Source: Permianibacter aggregans
GTDB lineage: Bacteria > Pseudomonadota > Gammaproteobacteria > Enterobacterales > Permianibacteraceae
NCBI RefSeq assembly: GCF_009756665.1
Contig: NZ_CP037953.1
Coordinates: 3,038,001 to 3,102,000 of the forward strand
Direction of reading: 5' to 3'
Length of the DNA: 64,000 nt
Translations under genes and position numbers: made by a program
Notes under the pieces: generated by a model
What the model was told of the DNA's origin: nothing
Database searches by the model: none
What the model saw: only the letters and a program-made list of their open reading frames with translations
Part shown: in pieces, positions 16,376-26,542 of the stretch
How positions within the stretch are numbered: position 1 is the stretch's first letter
Layout: every line of letters starts with the position of its first letter

Positions 16376-17254
16376 ATTAAAGCGCTGTTTTCCACTGGCC
16401 CGGCACAAGGCATCCGGCTGCTGATTGCAGCGGTGCTGGCCACTGCGCTGATGATTGCCGACCACAAGGGGCAGCACGTTTCTTTCGTTCGTCAGGCCAT
16501 CGGCACCGCGCTGTCGCCAGTGGTTTATCTGGCGCAAGCGCCGAACGCGTTTTTCAATTGGTTTTCCGATGTCATCACCGAGCGCGAAACGCTGATGCGC
16601 GAAAACAAATCGCTGAAAGACGAATTATTCCTGCAACAAACCCAAGTGCAAAAACTGGTGGCGCTGGAGGCGGAAAACGCCCGTCTGCGCAACCTGCTCG
16701 GTGCTGCCCGCAAAACCCGTGGCAAACGTTTGGTCGCCGAAATCATCAATGTCGATTTTGCCTCGGCCGCCCAGCAGGTGATGATCAACCGCGGCACTGA
16801 AGATGGCGCGTTCATCGGCCAGGCTGTGCTCGATGCTTACGGTGTGCTCGGTCAGGTTGTCGATGTCTCGCAATACACCTCGCGCGTGCTGCTGCTGACC
16901 GATGCCCGTCACGCGATTCCGGTGCGCATCGAACGCACCGGCTTCAATGCCATCGTCGAAGGCGCCGGCGCGCTGAACCGGTTGAAGCTGCGCTATGTGC
17001 CGGACAACGCCGATGTCCGCGAAGGGGATTTGCTGGTCAGTTCCGGACTCGGTCAGCGTTTTCCTGACGGCTACCCGGTCGGCCAAATCGACACGATTCG
17101 GCGCAACACTGGCGAATCGTATGCCGACATCACGGTGTTGACTGCAGCCCGCATGGAACACAGCGGCGAGGTGATGCTGCTGTGGCCGGCCGAGCCTTGG
17201 CAGCCGGGTGAATACGGCAAGGACAGCGCTGAGCAAACGGAGGCGAAACCATGA
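16376..17254 (+). CDS. mreC: Rod shape-determining protein MreC, apparent ATT start
   Basis: A bitopic protein of about 292 aa. It links MreB to PBP2/RodA through its periplasmic domain. The order is a short cytoplasmic N-terminus, one transmembrane helix (residues about 14-26), a coiled coil with repeated Glu/Leu (about 60-105), then the beta-rich MreC domain. No ATG or GTG lies before the helix: the first GTG (16433) would remove it. Translation from ATT 16376 gives KALFSTGPAQGIRLL, which aligns with the normal MreC N-terminus, and GAGGTG lies 5 bp upstream. The frame is closed by TGA at 16364. The end overlaps mreD by 4 bp. Confidence 0.93.
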   Translation: MKALFSTGPAQGIRLLIAAVLATALMIADHKGQHVSFVRQAIGTALSPVVYLAQAPNAFFNWFSDVITERETLMRENKSLKDELFLQQTQVQKLVALEAENARLRNLLGAARKTRGKRLVAEIINVDFASAAQQVMINRGTEDGAFIGQAVLDAYGVLGQVVDVSQYTSRVLLLTDARHAIPVRIERTGFNAIVEGAGALNRLKLRYVPDNADVREGDLLVSSGLGQRFPDGYPVGQIDTIRRNTGESYADITVLTAARMEHSGEVMLLWPAEPWQPGEYGKDSAEQTEAKP

Positions 17255-17736
17255 GCCAGGCCCGTCACGGCACCGTCTGGGTGGTGATCAGTTTTTTGCT
17301 GGCGTTTATCGTTTCGATGCTGCCGCTGCCGGCAACGTTGAACTTGTTGCGGCCGGTGTTTGTGCTGCTGGTGTTGATTTACTGGGTGATCGCGCTGCCG
17401 CATCGCTACGGTATTGTCACGGCGTTTCTGGTCGGCCTCGCGCTTGATGTCATGACTGGCAAGATGCTCGGCATGAATGCCTTGCTGATGTCGCTGATTG
17501 CCTATTTCTCGGCCCGCTATTACAGCCGCATTCGGATGTTTACTCGGCCGATGCAGGCGTTTTATGTGCTGCTGATGACCGGTCTCGCGTTACTCGGGCA
17601 AATCTGGATCGAAAACGCCGTGCATCCGGTGGCGATCCGCAGTTCCTACTGGCTGCCGGCCTTAAGTTCCGGCGCTGCCTGGTTTTTCGTGTTTCCGTTA
17701 CTGCGCGCCTATCGGCGCCGGCTGCATATCAGTTGA
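17251..17736 (+). CDS. mreD: Rod shape-determining protein MreD
   Basis: A 161-aa integral membrane protein with five or six hydrophobic helices and few charged residues. It has the family's FLVGLALDVMTGKMLG-type segment in the middle (about residues 64-79). It is part of the rod complex with MreC, RodA and PBP2. Its ATG overlaps the mreC stop (ATGA), so translation is coupled. Confidence 0.93.
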   Translation: MSQARHGTVWVVISFLLAFIVSMLPLPATLNLLRPVFVLLVLIYWVIALPHRYGIVTAFLVGLALDVMTGKMLGMNALLMSLIAYFSARYYSRIRMFTRPMQAFYVLLMTGLALLGQIWIENAVHPVAIRSSYWLPALSSGAAWFFVFPLLRAYRRRLHIS

Positions 17737-17740
17737 GCCA

Positions 17741-18313
17741 ATGACAGCCATTTACCTTGCTTCCGCTTCACCGCGTCGGGCGCAACTGCTCGAACAAATC
17801 GGCATTGACTATCAAGTGTTGCCGGTCGATATCGACGAAACCCCACAACTGAACGAATCACCGGAACATTATGTGTGCCGGCTGGCCGAAGAAAAGGCGA
17901 GCGCGGCCTGGAACGATACCCGGCGCACTGAACCCTGGCCGGTGCTGGCTGCCGATACCTCGGTCGTGCTCGGCTCAATCATTCTCGGCAAGCCGGCCAA
18001 TCGCGATGAAGGCATCACCATGTGGCGGCAGTTGAGTGGTCGCAGTCATCAGGTGCTTACCGCCGTTTGTTTGTGCGTCGGTCTGAAGAAGCGTTCGGCC
18101 TTGAGTGTCTCCGAGGTGCATTTCCGTCATCTGAGCGATGAGGAAATTCATGCCTACTGGCAGCGTGACGAAGGTTACGACAAGGCCGGCGGTTATGGCA
18201 TTCAGGGCACAGCGGCGCGCTACATCGACCGCATTGACGGCAGCTATAGTGGTGTCATGGGTTTGCCGCTGCATGTGGTTGATCAGTTGTTACAGGAGTG
18301 GGACGCGACGTGA
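17741..18313 (+). CDS. maf: Maf-family nucleoside triphosphate pyrophosphatase (YhdE type)
   Basis: A 190-aa protein with the Maf signature LASASPRRAQLL at the N-terminus, LAADTSVVLG, and a KAGGYGIQG motif. Maf/YhdE enzymes hydrolyse dTTP, UTP and modified pyrimidine nucleotides to the monophosphate, a house-cleaning role. It follows mreD by 4 bp and overlaps the rng start. Its place between mreD and rng is conserved in enterobacteria. Confidence 0.93.
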   Translation: MTAIYLASASPRRAQLLEQIGIDYQVLPVDIDETPQLNESPEHYVCRLAEEKASAAWNDTRRTEPWPVLAADTSVVLGSIILGKPANRDEGITMWRQLSGRSHQVLTAVCLCVGLKKRSALSVSEVHFRHLSDEEIHAYWQRDEGYDKAGGYGIQGTAARYIDRIDGSYSGVMGLPLHVVDQLLQEWDAT

Positions 18314-19809
18314 GCGTGATTTTGCCGACCATCAATCAGGAGTTGCTGATCAATGTCACTCCGCAGGAGACCCGCGTAGCGGTAGTCGAAAGCGGCGTGT
18401 TGCAGCAGATCCATATCGAAAGGGCCTGCGCCCGCGGTCTGGTTGGCAATATCTATCGTGGCAAGGTGAGGCGGGTGCTGCCCGGTATGCAGGCAGCGTT
18501 TGTCGACATCGGTTTGGAGCGCGCCGCATTTCTGCACGTTTCCGATATGCAAACGCCGAAACTGCTCAGCGAAGAAACCGGCGAACAAAAACCCATTGAA
18601 CCGACACCGGATATCCGCACCCGTTTGCATGAAGGCCAGAGCGTCATTGTGCAGGTGCTGAAAGACCCAATCGGTAGTAAAGGCGCAAGACTGACGACCG
18701 AACTGGCATTGCCTTCGCGTTATCTGGTGTTGTTGCCTTATACCCAGCATGTCGGTGTCAGCCAGCGCATTGAAGATGAAGGCGAACGCGAACGCTTGAA
18801 AGCGGTGTTGGCGCCGCTGGCCGAACAACACCAGCTCGGCTTTATCGTGCGTACCGCCGGTGAAGGCGCCAGCGAAGAGGCGCTCTGTCACGATGTCGAT
18901 TACCTGCTGCGGCTGTGGCAACAGATTCAGCGCCAGATGAATGCCGCCGGCCCGGAAACCGTGGTCTATCAGGATTTGAGTTTGCCGGTGCGCACCCTGC
19001 GCGATTTGTGGGCGCAAAATGTTGAGCGGGTGCGGGTTGACTCCCGCGAGGCTTGTCAGGCGATGCGCGAATTTGCCGCCGCGTTCATGCCTGGTTTGAG
19101 TGAGCGCATTGAGCTTTATGCCGGCGAACATCCGCTGTTCGACATGTACGGTGTCGAAGATGAAATTCAGCGCGCGCTGGAAAAGAAAGTGCTACTGAAA
19201 TCCGGCGGTTATCTGATCATCGATCAAACCGAGGCGATGACCACGATCGACGTCAATACCGGTGCTTTTGTCGGCCACAAGAATCTCGAAGAAACGATTT
19301 TTCGCACCAACCTGGAAGCGGCCAGTGCGCTGGCCCGGCAACTGCGCTTGCGCAATCTGGGCGGCATCATCATCATCGACTTTATCGATATGAATGATGA
19401 GGAACACAAACGCCAGGTATTGCGGGCACTGGAAAAAGCGTTGGAGCGCGACCACGCGAAAACCTCGATTTCGGAAGTCTCGGCGCTCGGTTTGGTGCAG
19501 ATGACCCGCAAGCGCACCCGTGAAAGTCTGGAGCATGTGTTGTGCGAGCCTTGCCCGCATTGTCATGGCCGCGCCAACGTCAAAACTGCGCTGACCGTGT
19601 GCTTCGAGATTTTCCGGGAAATCATTCGCGCCGCTCGTGCCTATGACGCCCAGGGCATCATGGTGCTGGCGTCAACGGCGGTGATCAACGCGTTGCAGGA
19701 TGGCGAAGCCAACAGCATCGCCGAACTGGAATTATTTATCGGCCGACCGATCAAGCTGCAGGCCGAACCGCTGTATGCCCAAGAGCAGTTTGATGTGGTG
19801 TTGATTTGA
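18310..19809 (+). CDS. rng: Ribonuclease G
   Basis: A 499-aa member of the RNase E/G family: N-terminal S1 region (GNIYRGKVRRVLPGMQAAF), then the catalytic DNase I-like subdomain ending in VQMTRKRTRESLEHVLCEPC with the zinc-link CPHCH. It matures 16S rRNA 5' ends and degrades mRNAs. There is no long disordered tail, so it is RNase G and not RNase E. GTG 18310 is chosen because it overlaps the maf stop (GTGA) and gives the usual N-terminus; GTG 18298 is also in frame. Confidence 0.95.
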   Translation: MSVILPTINQELLINVTPQETRVAVVESGVLQQIHIERACARGLVGNIYRGKVRRVLPGMQAAFVDIGLERAAFLHVSDMQTPKLLSEETGEQKPIEPTPDIRTRLHEGQSVIVQVLKDPIGSKGARLTTELALPSRYLVLLPYTQHVGVSQRIEDEGERERLKAVLAPLAEQHQLGFIVRTAGEGASEEALCHDVDYLLRLWQQIQRQMNAAGPETVVYQDLSLPVRTLRDLWAQNVERVRVDSREACQAMREFAAAFMPGLSERIELYAGEHPLFDMYGVEDEIQRALEKKVLLKSGGYLIIDQTEAMTTIDVNTGAFVGHKNLEETIFRTNLEAASALARQLRLRNLGGIIIIDFIDMNDEEHKRQVLRALEKALERDHAKTSISEVSALGLVQMTRKRTRESLEHVLCEPCPHCHGRANVKTALTVCFEIFREIIRAARAYDAQGIMVLASTAVINALQDGEANSIAELELFIGRPIKLQAEPLYAQEQFDVVLI

Positions 19810-19855
19810 TGGGCGCAGGTGGACCGATATCGGCGCGCACGATGTGTGAATCCAG

Positions 19856-22800
19856 ATGATTCGCGCCGGTCTGAAATGGTTCTGGTATACGCTGGCGGCG
19901 CTGATCATCGGCATCGCGGTACTGGTCAGTCTCGGCCGTTTGCTGATGCCGACACTGGACACGATGGCGCCGCGCTTCGAACGTTATCTGGAAAAGAAAA
20001 CCGGTGCCGAAGTCAGCATTAGCGAAGTGAAAGGCGCCTGGCGCGGCTTTGGCCCGGAAGTCACGGTCGAAGGTATCGATTTTCGTTCGCCGGTCAGCAA
20101 TGAGTTGCTGCTGCAGATTGGCCGGCTGCATATCAGTCTCGATATTCCTCGTTCGATTCTCGCCGGCGATCCGGTATTGCGCGGCTTCGAGCTGGATAAA
20201 CTCGATGTCGCGGTTGCACTTGATCAACAGGGCCAGCTGATTCTTCCGGGCATTGCGATGCAAACCGGCGATGATCCGGTTTCTGCGCTGTACATCATTC
20301 GTTCGCTGCTCAGGCACCAGCAGGTGGCGATCAGCAACGCCCTGATTCGCTATCAGCGCGCTGACGGCAATGTCTTTGATTTGCGCCTGCCAACGCTGGC
20401 CGTGCGCAATCGTCCCGGCTTTCATCAATTGCTTGGTGATTTGCAGTTGCACGAAGGCGGCAGCGGCAAGCTGGTTCTGGAGTTGAGCGATTTTCCGCTC
20501 GGCGACAACGACACGATGTCCCTGTATCTGGAAAGCGATCAGCTGCAACTGGAGCGACTACCGATTCCAGCGTCGATGATCGGTGTCGATATTGAGCAGG
20601 GCAAATTGCAACTGAGGCTGTGGTCGAACTGGCGCGATGGCAGTTGGAAAGATGCCCAGGCGGATCTGAACATCAGTGCGCTGCAACTGCGCAATGAGCA
20701 GGGCGCGCACAAACAGATTCAGGAATTCTCCGGCGCCATCAATGTTCAGCGGGTCGATGACGATTTATGGCGGCTACGCAGCCAGGATTTGAAACTGATC
20801 AGTGGCGATCAGGATTGGCCGCCGTTGTGGTTGCAGGGTGAAATCCATCGACGTGACGAAGGTCAATTGCATTGGCAGTTGGATTTCGGTGAAATCGATC
20901 TGGCGCGCTTGCTGGCCGAAGTGCAGTTCTCCAGCAAGCTGACCGGTGAATGGCGCGAGCAGTTGAACGCGCTGGCGCTGGCTACGCATGTGCCGATCGT
21001 GCAGCTTGATTTACTCAGTCAGGATGAGCAGTTACTTGATTGGGCGATGGCGGCCGAGTTCGCCGAGTTGCAATACCAAAGCGAAACGCTACCGGTGATC
21101 AGCGGCGTTTCCGGCCGCCTGTTATTGTCTGACAATGAAGGCGCGTTGCGCCTGAAGGGACGGAACGGCCAACTCGATTTCCATGACGTGTTTCGAGGAC
21201 CGTTGGCGTTCGATACGCTCGATATTGCCGGTCGTTGGCAGCAGCAGGATGACGATTGGCTGATCAGTGTGCCGCATCTGCAATTTCGTCATGGCGATGC
21301 CGATATCGATGCGCGGGCGCAAGTGCTGCTGCTCGATCAGCAAGAACCGGAACTGGCCTTGTATGCCGAGTTGCGTCACGGCAACGGCGCCAACAAAAGC
21401 ACCTATTTTCCGATTGCGGTCATGCGACCGAATCTGGTTGAGTATCTCGACCAAGCCATCGCTGATGCCAAGGTTGAAAAAGCCATTGCCGTGATTCGAG
21501 GCCCGCTACGCGGCATGCCGTATCGCGAGCACGAAGGCATATTTCAGATTGATGCCGATGTACGCGATGCCAAGTTTGAATTTGATCCCGACTGGCCGGA
21601 AGTCGAGCAGTTGCAAGCGCGTTTGCAGTTTATTGGCGATCAGATGCAAATCGATATTACCAGCGCCAAACTGGCCAGTTGGCAAGTCGACAGCGGCAAG
21701 GTGGTGTTGCCGCATATGACTGGCGCGTCAACGCCGTTGCAGGTCGAGGCCAGTGGCCATGGTGATGCCGGCGCCGGTATCAACATTCTTGAACAATCCG
21801 ATGTCGCATCGATTGGCAAAACGCTGAAGGCATTGTTCACGATGCAAGGCGATGTTGGCGTTGATTTGCAGTTGGCGATTCCGATGGCGAAAGGTCAGCA
21901 GACCAGCGTCGATGGCAAAGTCAGCTTGCAGCAGAACCGCATCGTGTTGAATGCGTTGGCCTTACCGCTGCGGGAAACCGAAGGCGAAGTGCATTTCAAC
22001 GAACACGGATTGAGTGGCGGAAAAGTTTCTGCTGAGTTGCTCGGCGGCGCCTTGCTGGCCAATATCCATCACGAGCAACAAGCGGCTCGAATTCAATTTG
22101 AGGCGGAAGTCGAGCATGCCGATATCGCACGCTGGCAGCCTTATCCATTGCAACGCCAGGTCAGCGGTCGGATGAAGCTCGATGGCAATCTGCGTTTGCC
22201 GGATGCCGCGAGCCAACCACTGGTGCTGGAATTGCAATCCGATTTGCAAGGTATCACGCTCGATTTGCCGGCACCATTTGCCAAGACCGCGGAACAACCG
22301 CGAGCAACCAAAGCCCATGTCGTGCTGGCAGAATCAAGCCGCAGCTTCAGCGCTTCAATGGCTGAGCTACTGCGGATCGAAGGCGAACAAAAAAGCGATG
22401 ACGAGTGGCGCACCGAGTTGCTGCTTGGCGATGCGCAATTCACCGGCCACCATCAGGGTTTCAGCATTCGCGGTGATTTGGAACGTGTGGAGCTGGCGCA
22501 GTGGCTGCCGATTATCGAACAGGCCGTTGCCCATCGGGAATTGAATGTCGGTGAATCGCTGTATGCCTCCGATCAGCCATCGACCATCAATTGGACACCG
22601 AGGCTGGCGCTGGATATCGAACAACTCGATGCATTCGGTTACCCGTTGCCGCAGGTGCAACTCGGTGGCCATGGTCAGCAGCAAGGCTATCAACTGGTTG
22701 TCAATAGCGAAGCGTTGACCGGTCAACTGCGCTGGCAACAGGATTTACCGTTGCAGATTGATTTGCGCGATTTCAATCTGAAAACCGGCAATGGTGAAAC

Positions 22801-23716
22801 CGAAGCGGCCACCACCGAAAACAACGAGCAACCGCCGCGCTGGCCGGAAATGGATTTTCGTTGCGCCCAGTGCAGCTGGAATGATCTGTTGCTGGGTGAT
22901 GTCAGCGCGACACTGCGTCATCGCGATCAGGCAGACAAACTGCAGTTCAATATCGAGTTGCCAAAACGCCTGACGGTAAAGGCCGAAGGTGAATGGGCGC
23001 CGGAACCAAACCAAACCCGGATCAAAGGCACGATGCAAACGCCGGATATCGCGGCCTTGGCAGAAACCTGGAAATTCGCTCGAACGATTACCGAATCGGG
23101 TGCCACGATGCAGTTTGAGCTGCACTGGCCCGGTCAGTTGACCGATATCAGTGGCCGGCGTATGGTCGGTAGTATGAGTGTTGACGTCAGTGAAGGCGTC
23201 ATCGCCAATGCCTCGGATTCCGGTGCCCGGGTGTTCAGTCTGTTGTCCTTGCAATCGCTGTTGCGTCGCTTGTCGCTGGATTTCAGCGATTTGTTTCAAA
23301 AGGGTTTTCACTTTGACCAAATGAGCGGCACGTTCACGATTGCCGATGGCAAAGCGAAAACCACCGATGCGCGTATTGATGGCGTCTCCGCTGATGTCGC
23401 GATTCAAGGTGAAACCGATTTTGTCAACAAGACGCTGAATCAAACAATGCAAGTGCAACCGGAGCTGTCCAGCAGTTTGCCGGTGTTGGCCGGCTGGGTG
23501 ATCAGCCCGCAGACTGGCGTGCTGGTCTGGTTGATGAACAAGATTTTTATTGAGCCGGCTGTTGATGTCGTCACCGGTCTGGAATACACGGTGACCGGTT
23601 CCTGGGAAGATCCGCAAGTGATCGAGCAAAAACGTACCCAGAAAGAAATCGAACTGCCGAAAGAGGATTTGCTTCAGTTGCAAGATGCCGAAACGGAAGG
23701 AGAGCCGAAGCAATGA
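19856..23716 (+). CDS. yhdP: YhdP family AsmA-like envelope protein
   Basis: A 1286-aa protein with one N-terminal transmembrane helix (about residues 8-30) and a very long periplasmic region. It starts with the DUF3971 segment (MAPRFERYLEKKTGAEVSIS) and ends with the AsmA-like part. YhdP, TamB and YdbH form the bridge-like group thought to carry phospholipids from the inner to the outer membrane. The length agrees with E. coli YhdP. The order rng-yhdP-nitrilase-tldD is the same as in E. coli and its relatives. The end overlaps the amidase start by 4 bp. Confidence 0.93.
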   Translation: MIRAGLKWFWYTLAALIIGIAVLVSLGRLLMPTLDTMAPRFERYLEKKTGAEVSISEVKGAWRGFGPEVTVEGIDFRSPVSNELLLQIGRLHISLDIPRSILAGDPVLRGFELDKLDVAVALDQQGQLILPGIAMQTGDDPVSALYIIRSLLRHQQVAISNALIRYQRADGNVFDLRLPTLAVRNRPGFHQLLGDLQLHEGGSGKLVLELSDFPLGDNDTMSLYLESDQLQLERLPIPASMIGVDIEQGKLQLRLWSNWRDGSWKDAQADLNISALQLRNEQGAHKQIQEFSGAINVQRVDDDLWRLRSQDLKLISGDQDWPPLWLQGEIHRRDEGQLHWQLDFGEIDLARLLAEVQFSSKLTGEWREQLNALALATHVPIVQLDLLSQDEQLLDWAMAAEFAELQYQSETLPVISGVSGRLLLSDNEGALRLKGRNGQLDFHDVFRGPLAFDTLDIAGRWQQQDDDWLISVPHLQFRHGDADIDARAQVLLLDQQEPELALYAELRHGNGANKSTYFPIAVMRPNLVEYLDQAIADAKVEKAIAVIRGPLRGMPYREHEGIFQIDADVRDAKFEFDPDWPEVEQLQARLQFIGDQMQIDITSAKLASWQVDSGKVVLPHMTGASTPLQVEASGHGDAGAGINILEQSDVASIGKTLKALFTMQGDVGVDLQLAIPMAKGQQTSVDGKVSLQQNRIVLNALALPLRETEGEVHFNEHGLSGGKVSAELLGGALLANIHHEQQAARIQFEAEVEHADIARWQPYPLQRQVSGRMKLDGNLRLPDAASQPLVLELQSDLQGITLDLPAPFAKTAEQPRATKAHVVLAESSRSFSASMAELLRIEGEQKSDDEWRTELLLGDAQFTGHHQGFSIRGDLERVELAQWLPIIEQAVAHRELNVGESLYASDQPSTINWTPRLALDIEQLDAFGYPLPQVQLGGHGQQQGYQLVVNSEALTGQLRWQQDLPLQIDLRDFNLKTGNGETEAATTENNEQPPRWPEMDFRCAQCSWNDLLLGDVSATLRHRDQADKLQFNIELPKRLTVKAEGEWAPEPNQTRIKGTMQTPDIAALAETWKFARTITESGATMQFELHWPGQLTDISGRRMVGSMSVDVSEGVIANASDSGARVFSLLSLQSLLRRLSLDFSDLFQKGFHFDQMSGTFTIADGKAKTTDARIDGVSADVAIQGETDFVNKTLNQTMQVQPELSSSLPVLAGWVISPQTGVLVWLMNKIFIEPAVDVVTGLEYTVTGSWEDPQVIEQKRTQKEIELPKEDLLQLQDAETEGEPKQ

Positions 23717-24528
23717 AAGTGGCGGCTGTGCAAATGGTGTCCAGCAGCGAGCTGGAACACAATCTTGAGCGCGCTGAAGCGCTGATCAAGCAAGCGGCGG
23801 CGGCAGGTGCCGAATTGATCGTATTGCCGGAAAATTTTTATTTGATGGGCAAATACGAGCAGCAAAAATGTGAGCTTGCTGAATCTTACGATCCGAATGC
23901 CCGGATTCAGCGCTTGTTGGCAACAATGGCGGCGAAACATAAGTGCTGGATAGTGGCCGGCACGTTACCGATTCGCGCCGATGACCGACATGTGCTGGCG
24001 CGCGCGGTGTTGTACGACCCGCAAGGTCTGCCGGCAGCGTTTTATGACAAACGCCATCTGTTCGATGTGCATTTACCCGCTGATCAGGAAAGCTATCTGG
24101 AGTCGGCGTCGATCAAACCTGGCGATCGTCTGGTGACGCACAGCTTGAATCCGCAGTGGTGCATCGGTTTCAGCATTTGTTATGACTTGCGCTTTCCCGA
24201 GCATTACCGTTCGCTGACCGCTGCTGGCGCCAATATCCTGGTCGTTCCGTCAGCGTTCACCAAACAAACCGGTGCGGCACATTGGCATACCTTGCTGCGC
24301 GCCCGGGCCATCGAAAACCAGTGTTTCGTCATTGCCCCGAATCAAGGTGGTACCCACGATAATGGTCGCAAAACCTTTGGCCATTCGATCATCTATGATC
24401 CATGGGGTGAAACGCTGGCTGAACACGAGAACGGGGAAGGGCTGGCGATAGCGACTCTGGATTGGGATAAATGGCAGGATTTGCGCCAACGATTTCCGGT
24501 GCTGAGTCATCGCCGTCAACTGGGCTAA
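23713..24528 (+). CDS. Nitrilase-superfamily amidase, probable deaminated-glutathione amidase
   Basis: A 271-aa carbon-nitrogen hydrolase with the complete catalytic triad: Glu40 in VLPEN, Lys113 in YDKRHLFDV and Cys156 in [10 protein letters not shown]. The YDKRHLFDV block is typical of Nit1/NitII enzymes that hydrolyse deaminated glutathione, a side product of transaminases. Substrate assignment is by family. Its ATG overlaps the yhdP stop. Confidence 0.88.
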   Translation: MKVAAVQMVSSSELEHNLERAEALIKQAAAAGAELIVLPENFYLMGKYEQQKCELAESYDPNARIQRLLATMAAKHKCWIVAGTLPIRADDRHVLARAVLYDPQGLPAAFYDKRHLFDVHLPADQESYLESASIKPGDRLVTHSLNPQWCIGFSICYDLRFPEHYRSLTAAGANILVVPSAFTKQTGAAHWHTLLRARAIENQCFVIAPNQGGTHDNGRKTFGHSIIYDPWGETLAEHENGEGLAIATLDWDKWQDLRQRFPVLSHRRQLG

Positions 24529-24550
24529 ACCGCCACTGGAACAGGGGTTA

Positions 24551-25996
24551 ATGATGAACCGCTCATGGCAGATTGCCGAACAACAGATTTTGACGCCATC
24601 GGCGCTCGATACCGGCGCGTTGGCACGCGTCATGGACAGCGTGCTCGGTCATGCCGTCGATGCCGCCGAATTGTATTTTCAGGCCAACGTTCACGAAGCC
24701 TGGTCGCTTGAAGATGGTCAGGTCAAAGACGCCAGTTTCAGTGTTGACCGCGGCGTTGGTGTGCGCGCCATGGCCGGTGAGAAAACCGGCTTTGCCTACT
24801 CCGCCGATCTGGAAATGAATGCGTTGTTGCAGGCTGCAGGTGCGGCGCGCTCAATTGCCAGATTGGGGCAATCGCATAGCGCCAATATGCTGACCCAGCG
24901 ACAACCGAAAGCACTGTATCCGGCGATCAATCCGATCAACTCGCTGAGCGAGTCGCAGAAAATCGATTATCTGCGTCGGGTCGATGCGTTCGCCCGCTCA
25001 CTGGACCCGCGTGTTGTCGAAGTGCAGGCTTCGTTCTCGGCGGTGTCCGATACGATTATCGTCGCGCATAGCGACGGCACCTTGGCTTCCGATGTGCGGC
25101 CGCTGGTGCGCTTCAATATTTCCGTCATCGTCGAGCAAAGTGGTGAGCGGCAAAGCGGTTATGCCGGCGGTGGTGGTCGTTACGATTTCAGCCAATTGCT
25201 CAACGAGGATTTCCCGCTTCAATGTGCGCGCGAAGCAGTGCGTCAGGCGCTGGTCAATCTGGAAGCGATCGACGCACCGGCCGGTGTAATGCCGGTAGTG
25301 CTTGGACCGGGGTGGCCCGGTGTGCTGTTGCATGAAGCCGTCGGTCATGGCCTCGAAGGCGATTTCAATCGCAAAGGTTCGAGTGCATTCTCCGGGCGCA
25401 TCGGTCAGCAAGTGGCGTCACCACTTTGCACCGTTGTCGATGACGGCACCTTGTTCGGCCGTCGTGGTTCTTTGAGCATCGATGATGAAGGCACGCCAAC
25501 GCAGTGCACGACCTTGATTGAGAATGGCATTCTGCGTGGTTACATGCAGGACAAACAAAATGCCAAGCTGATGGGCGTTGACGCCACCGGCAATGGTCGG
25601 CGTGAAAGTTACGCGCATTTACCGATGCCGCGGATGACCAATACCTACATGCTGGCCGGACCGCACGATCCGGAAGAAATCATTCGCTCAGTGAAAAAAG
25701 GCTTATATGCCCCGCATTTCGGCGGCGGCCAGGTCGATATCACGTCGGGCAAATTTGTGTTCTCGGCCAGTGAAGCGTATTTGATTGAAGACGGCAAAAT
25801 TACCCGACCGGTTAAAGGCGCGACACTGATTGGTAATGGTCCGGAAGTGATGACCAAGATCAGCATGGTCGGCAATGATCTGAAGCTGGATGATGGTATC
25901 GGTGTTTGCGGCAAGGCCGGACAAAGCGTGCCGGTTGGTGTCGGTCAGCCGACCTTGAAAATCGATCAGCTGACGGTTGGCGGAACTCAAGTCTAA
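24551..25996 (+). CDS. tldD: Metalloprotease TldD
   Basis: A 481-aa protein with the zinc motif [11 protein letters not shown] near residue 260 and the C-terminal [17 protein letters not shown] block. TldD and TldE (PmbA) form a heterodimeric protease that matures microcin B17, degrades CcdA and cleaves unfolded peptides inside its cavity. The partner gene pmbA lies only 2.8 kb downstream on the same strand, with darP and a receptor gene inserted between on the other strand. Confidence 0.95.
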   Translation: MMNRSWQIAEQQILTPSALDTGALARVMDSVLGHAVDAAELYFQANVHEAWSLEDGQVKDASFSVDRGVGVRAMAGEKTGFAYSADLEMNALLQAAGAARSIARLGQSHSANMLTQRQPKALYPAINPINSLSESQKIDYLRRVDAFARSLDPRVVEVQASFSAVSDTIIVAHSDGTLASDVRPLVRFNISVIVEQSGERQSGYAGGGGRYDFSQLLNEDFPLQCAREAVRQALVNLEAIDAPAGVMPVVLGPGWPGVLLHEAVGHGLEGDFNRKGSSAFSGRIGQQVASPLCTVVDDGTLFGRRGSLSIDDEGTPTQCTTLIENGILRGYMQDKQNAKLMGVDATGNGRRESYAHLPMPRMTNTYMLAGPHDPEEIIRSVKKGLYAPHFGGGQVDITSGKFVFSASEAYLIEDGKITRPVKGATLIGNGPEVMTKISMVGNDLKLDDGIGVCGKAGQSVPVGVGQPTLKIDQLTVGGTQV

Positions 25997-26013
25997 AGCA
26001 CAGATCAGCACGC

Positions 26014-26541
26014 TCAGGCGCTGAGTTGTTCTCGCAAGTAGCGAAACAATTCTCGTGCGGAGGCCGGCGGCTTGTTCAGCTCGGCCTCCTTGCGGGCGCT
26101 GCGTTCCAGTTGCCGCAATTTCTGCCGGTCGGCTTGCGGGAAGGCTTCGAGAAACGCGTTGATGGCGGTATCGCCCTCTTGCAGAATCCGGTCGCGCCAT
26201 TGTTCTACTTGATGATGTTGTTGTGCCGCCAAGGTTGCACCGTGGCGCAACAGCTTCAGTTCCTGCTCAATCGGTTCGATGTCGACGTCGCGCATGACAC
26301 GGCCAATGAATTGCAGTTGTCTACGCTTGGCGACATTGCTGGTGATTTTCTGATAAGCGTCAATGGCGGCAATCAATTGCTCCGGCAAGTCGAGTTTTTC
26401 CCGCGCTTTTTCCGATAGCTCTGCCAACTCCTTGCCGAGTGCCTGGCGTTCGTGCATTTCCCGTTTGACGGCGGATTTGCTGACTTCTTCCTCACCGTCG
26501 AAATAATCGCCGATATCGTCAAAGGGATCGTGTCCGGACAT
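26014..26541 (-). CDS. darP: Ribosome biogenesis factor DarP (YjgA, DUF615)
   Basis: A 175-aa highly charged, helical protein. The family core is seen in SKSAVKREMHERQALGKELAE and ELNKPPASARELFRYLREQL. In E. coli it associates with pre-50S particles and helps assembly. It is normally divergent from pmbA. Here the TonB-dependent receptor gene separates them, its stop codon being one base before the darP ATG, so darP is probably expressed from the receptor transcript. Confidence 0.92.
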   Translation of the reverse strand: MSGHDPFDDIGDYFDGEEEVSKSAVKREMHERQALGKELAELSEKAREKLDLPEQLIAAIDAYQKITSNVAKRRQLQFIGRVMRDVDIEPIEQELKLLRHGATLAAQQHHQVEQWRDRILQEGDTAINAFLEAFPQADRQKLRQLERSARKEAELNKPPASARELFRYLREQLSA

Positions 26542-26542
26542 G

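Noticed and set aside
22745-23713. 322-codon frame antisense to yhdP
   Set aside because: The product has no family features and lies entirely opposite a well-supported gene with coding periodicity on the other strand.
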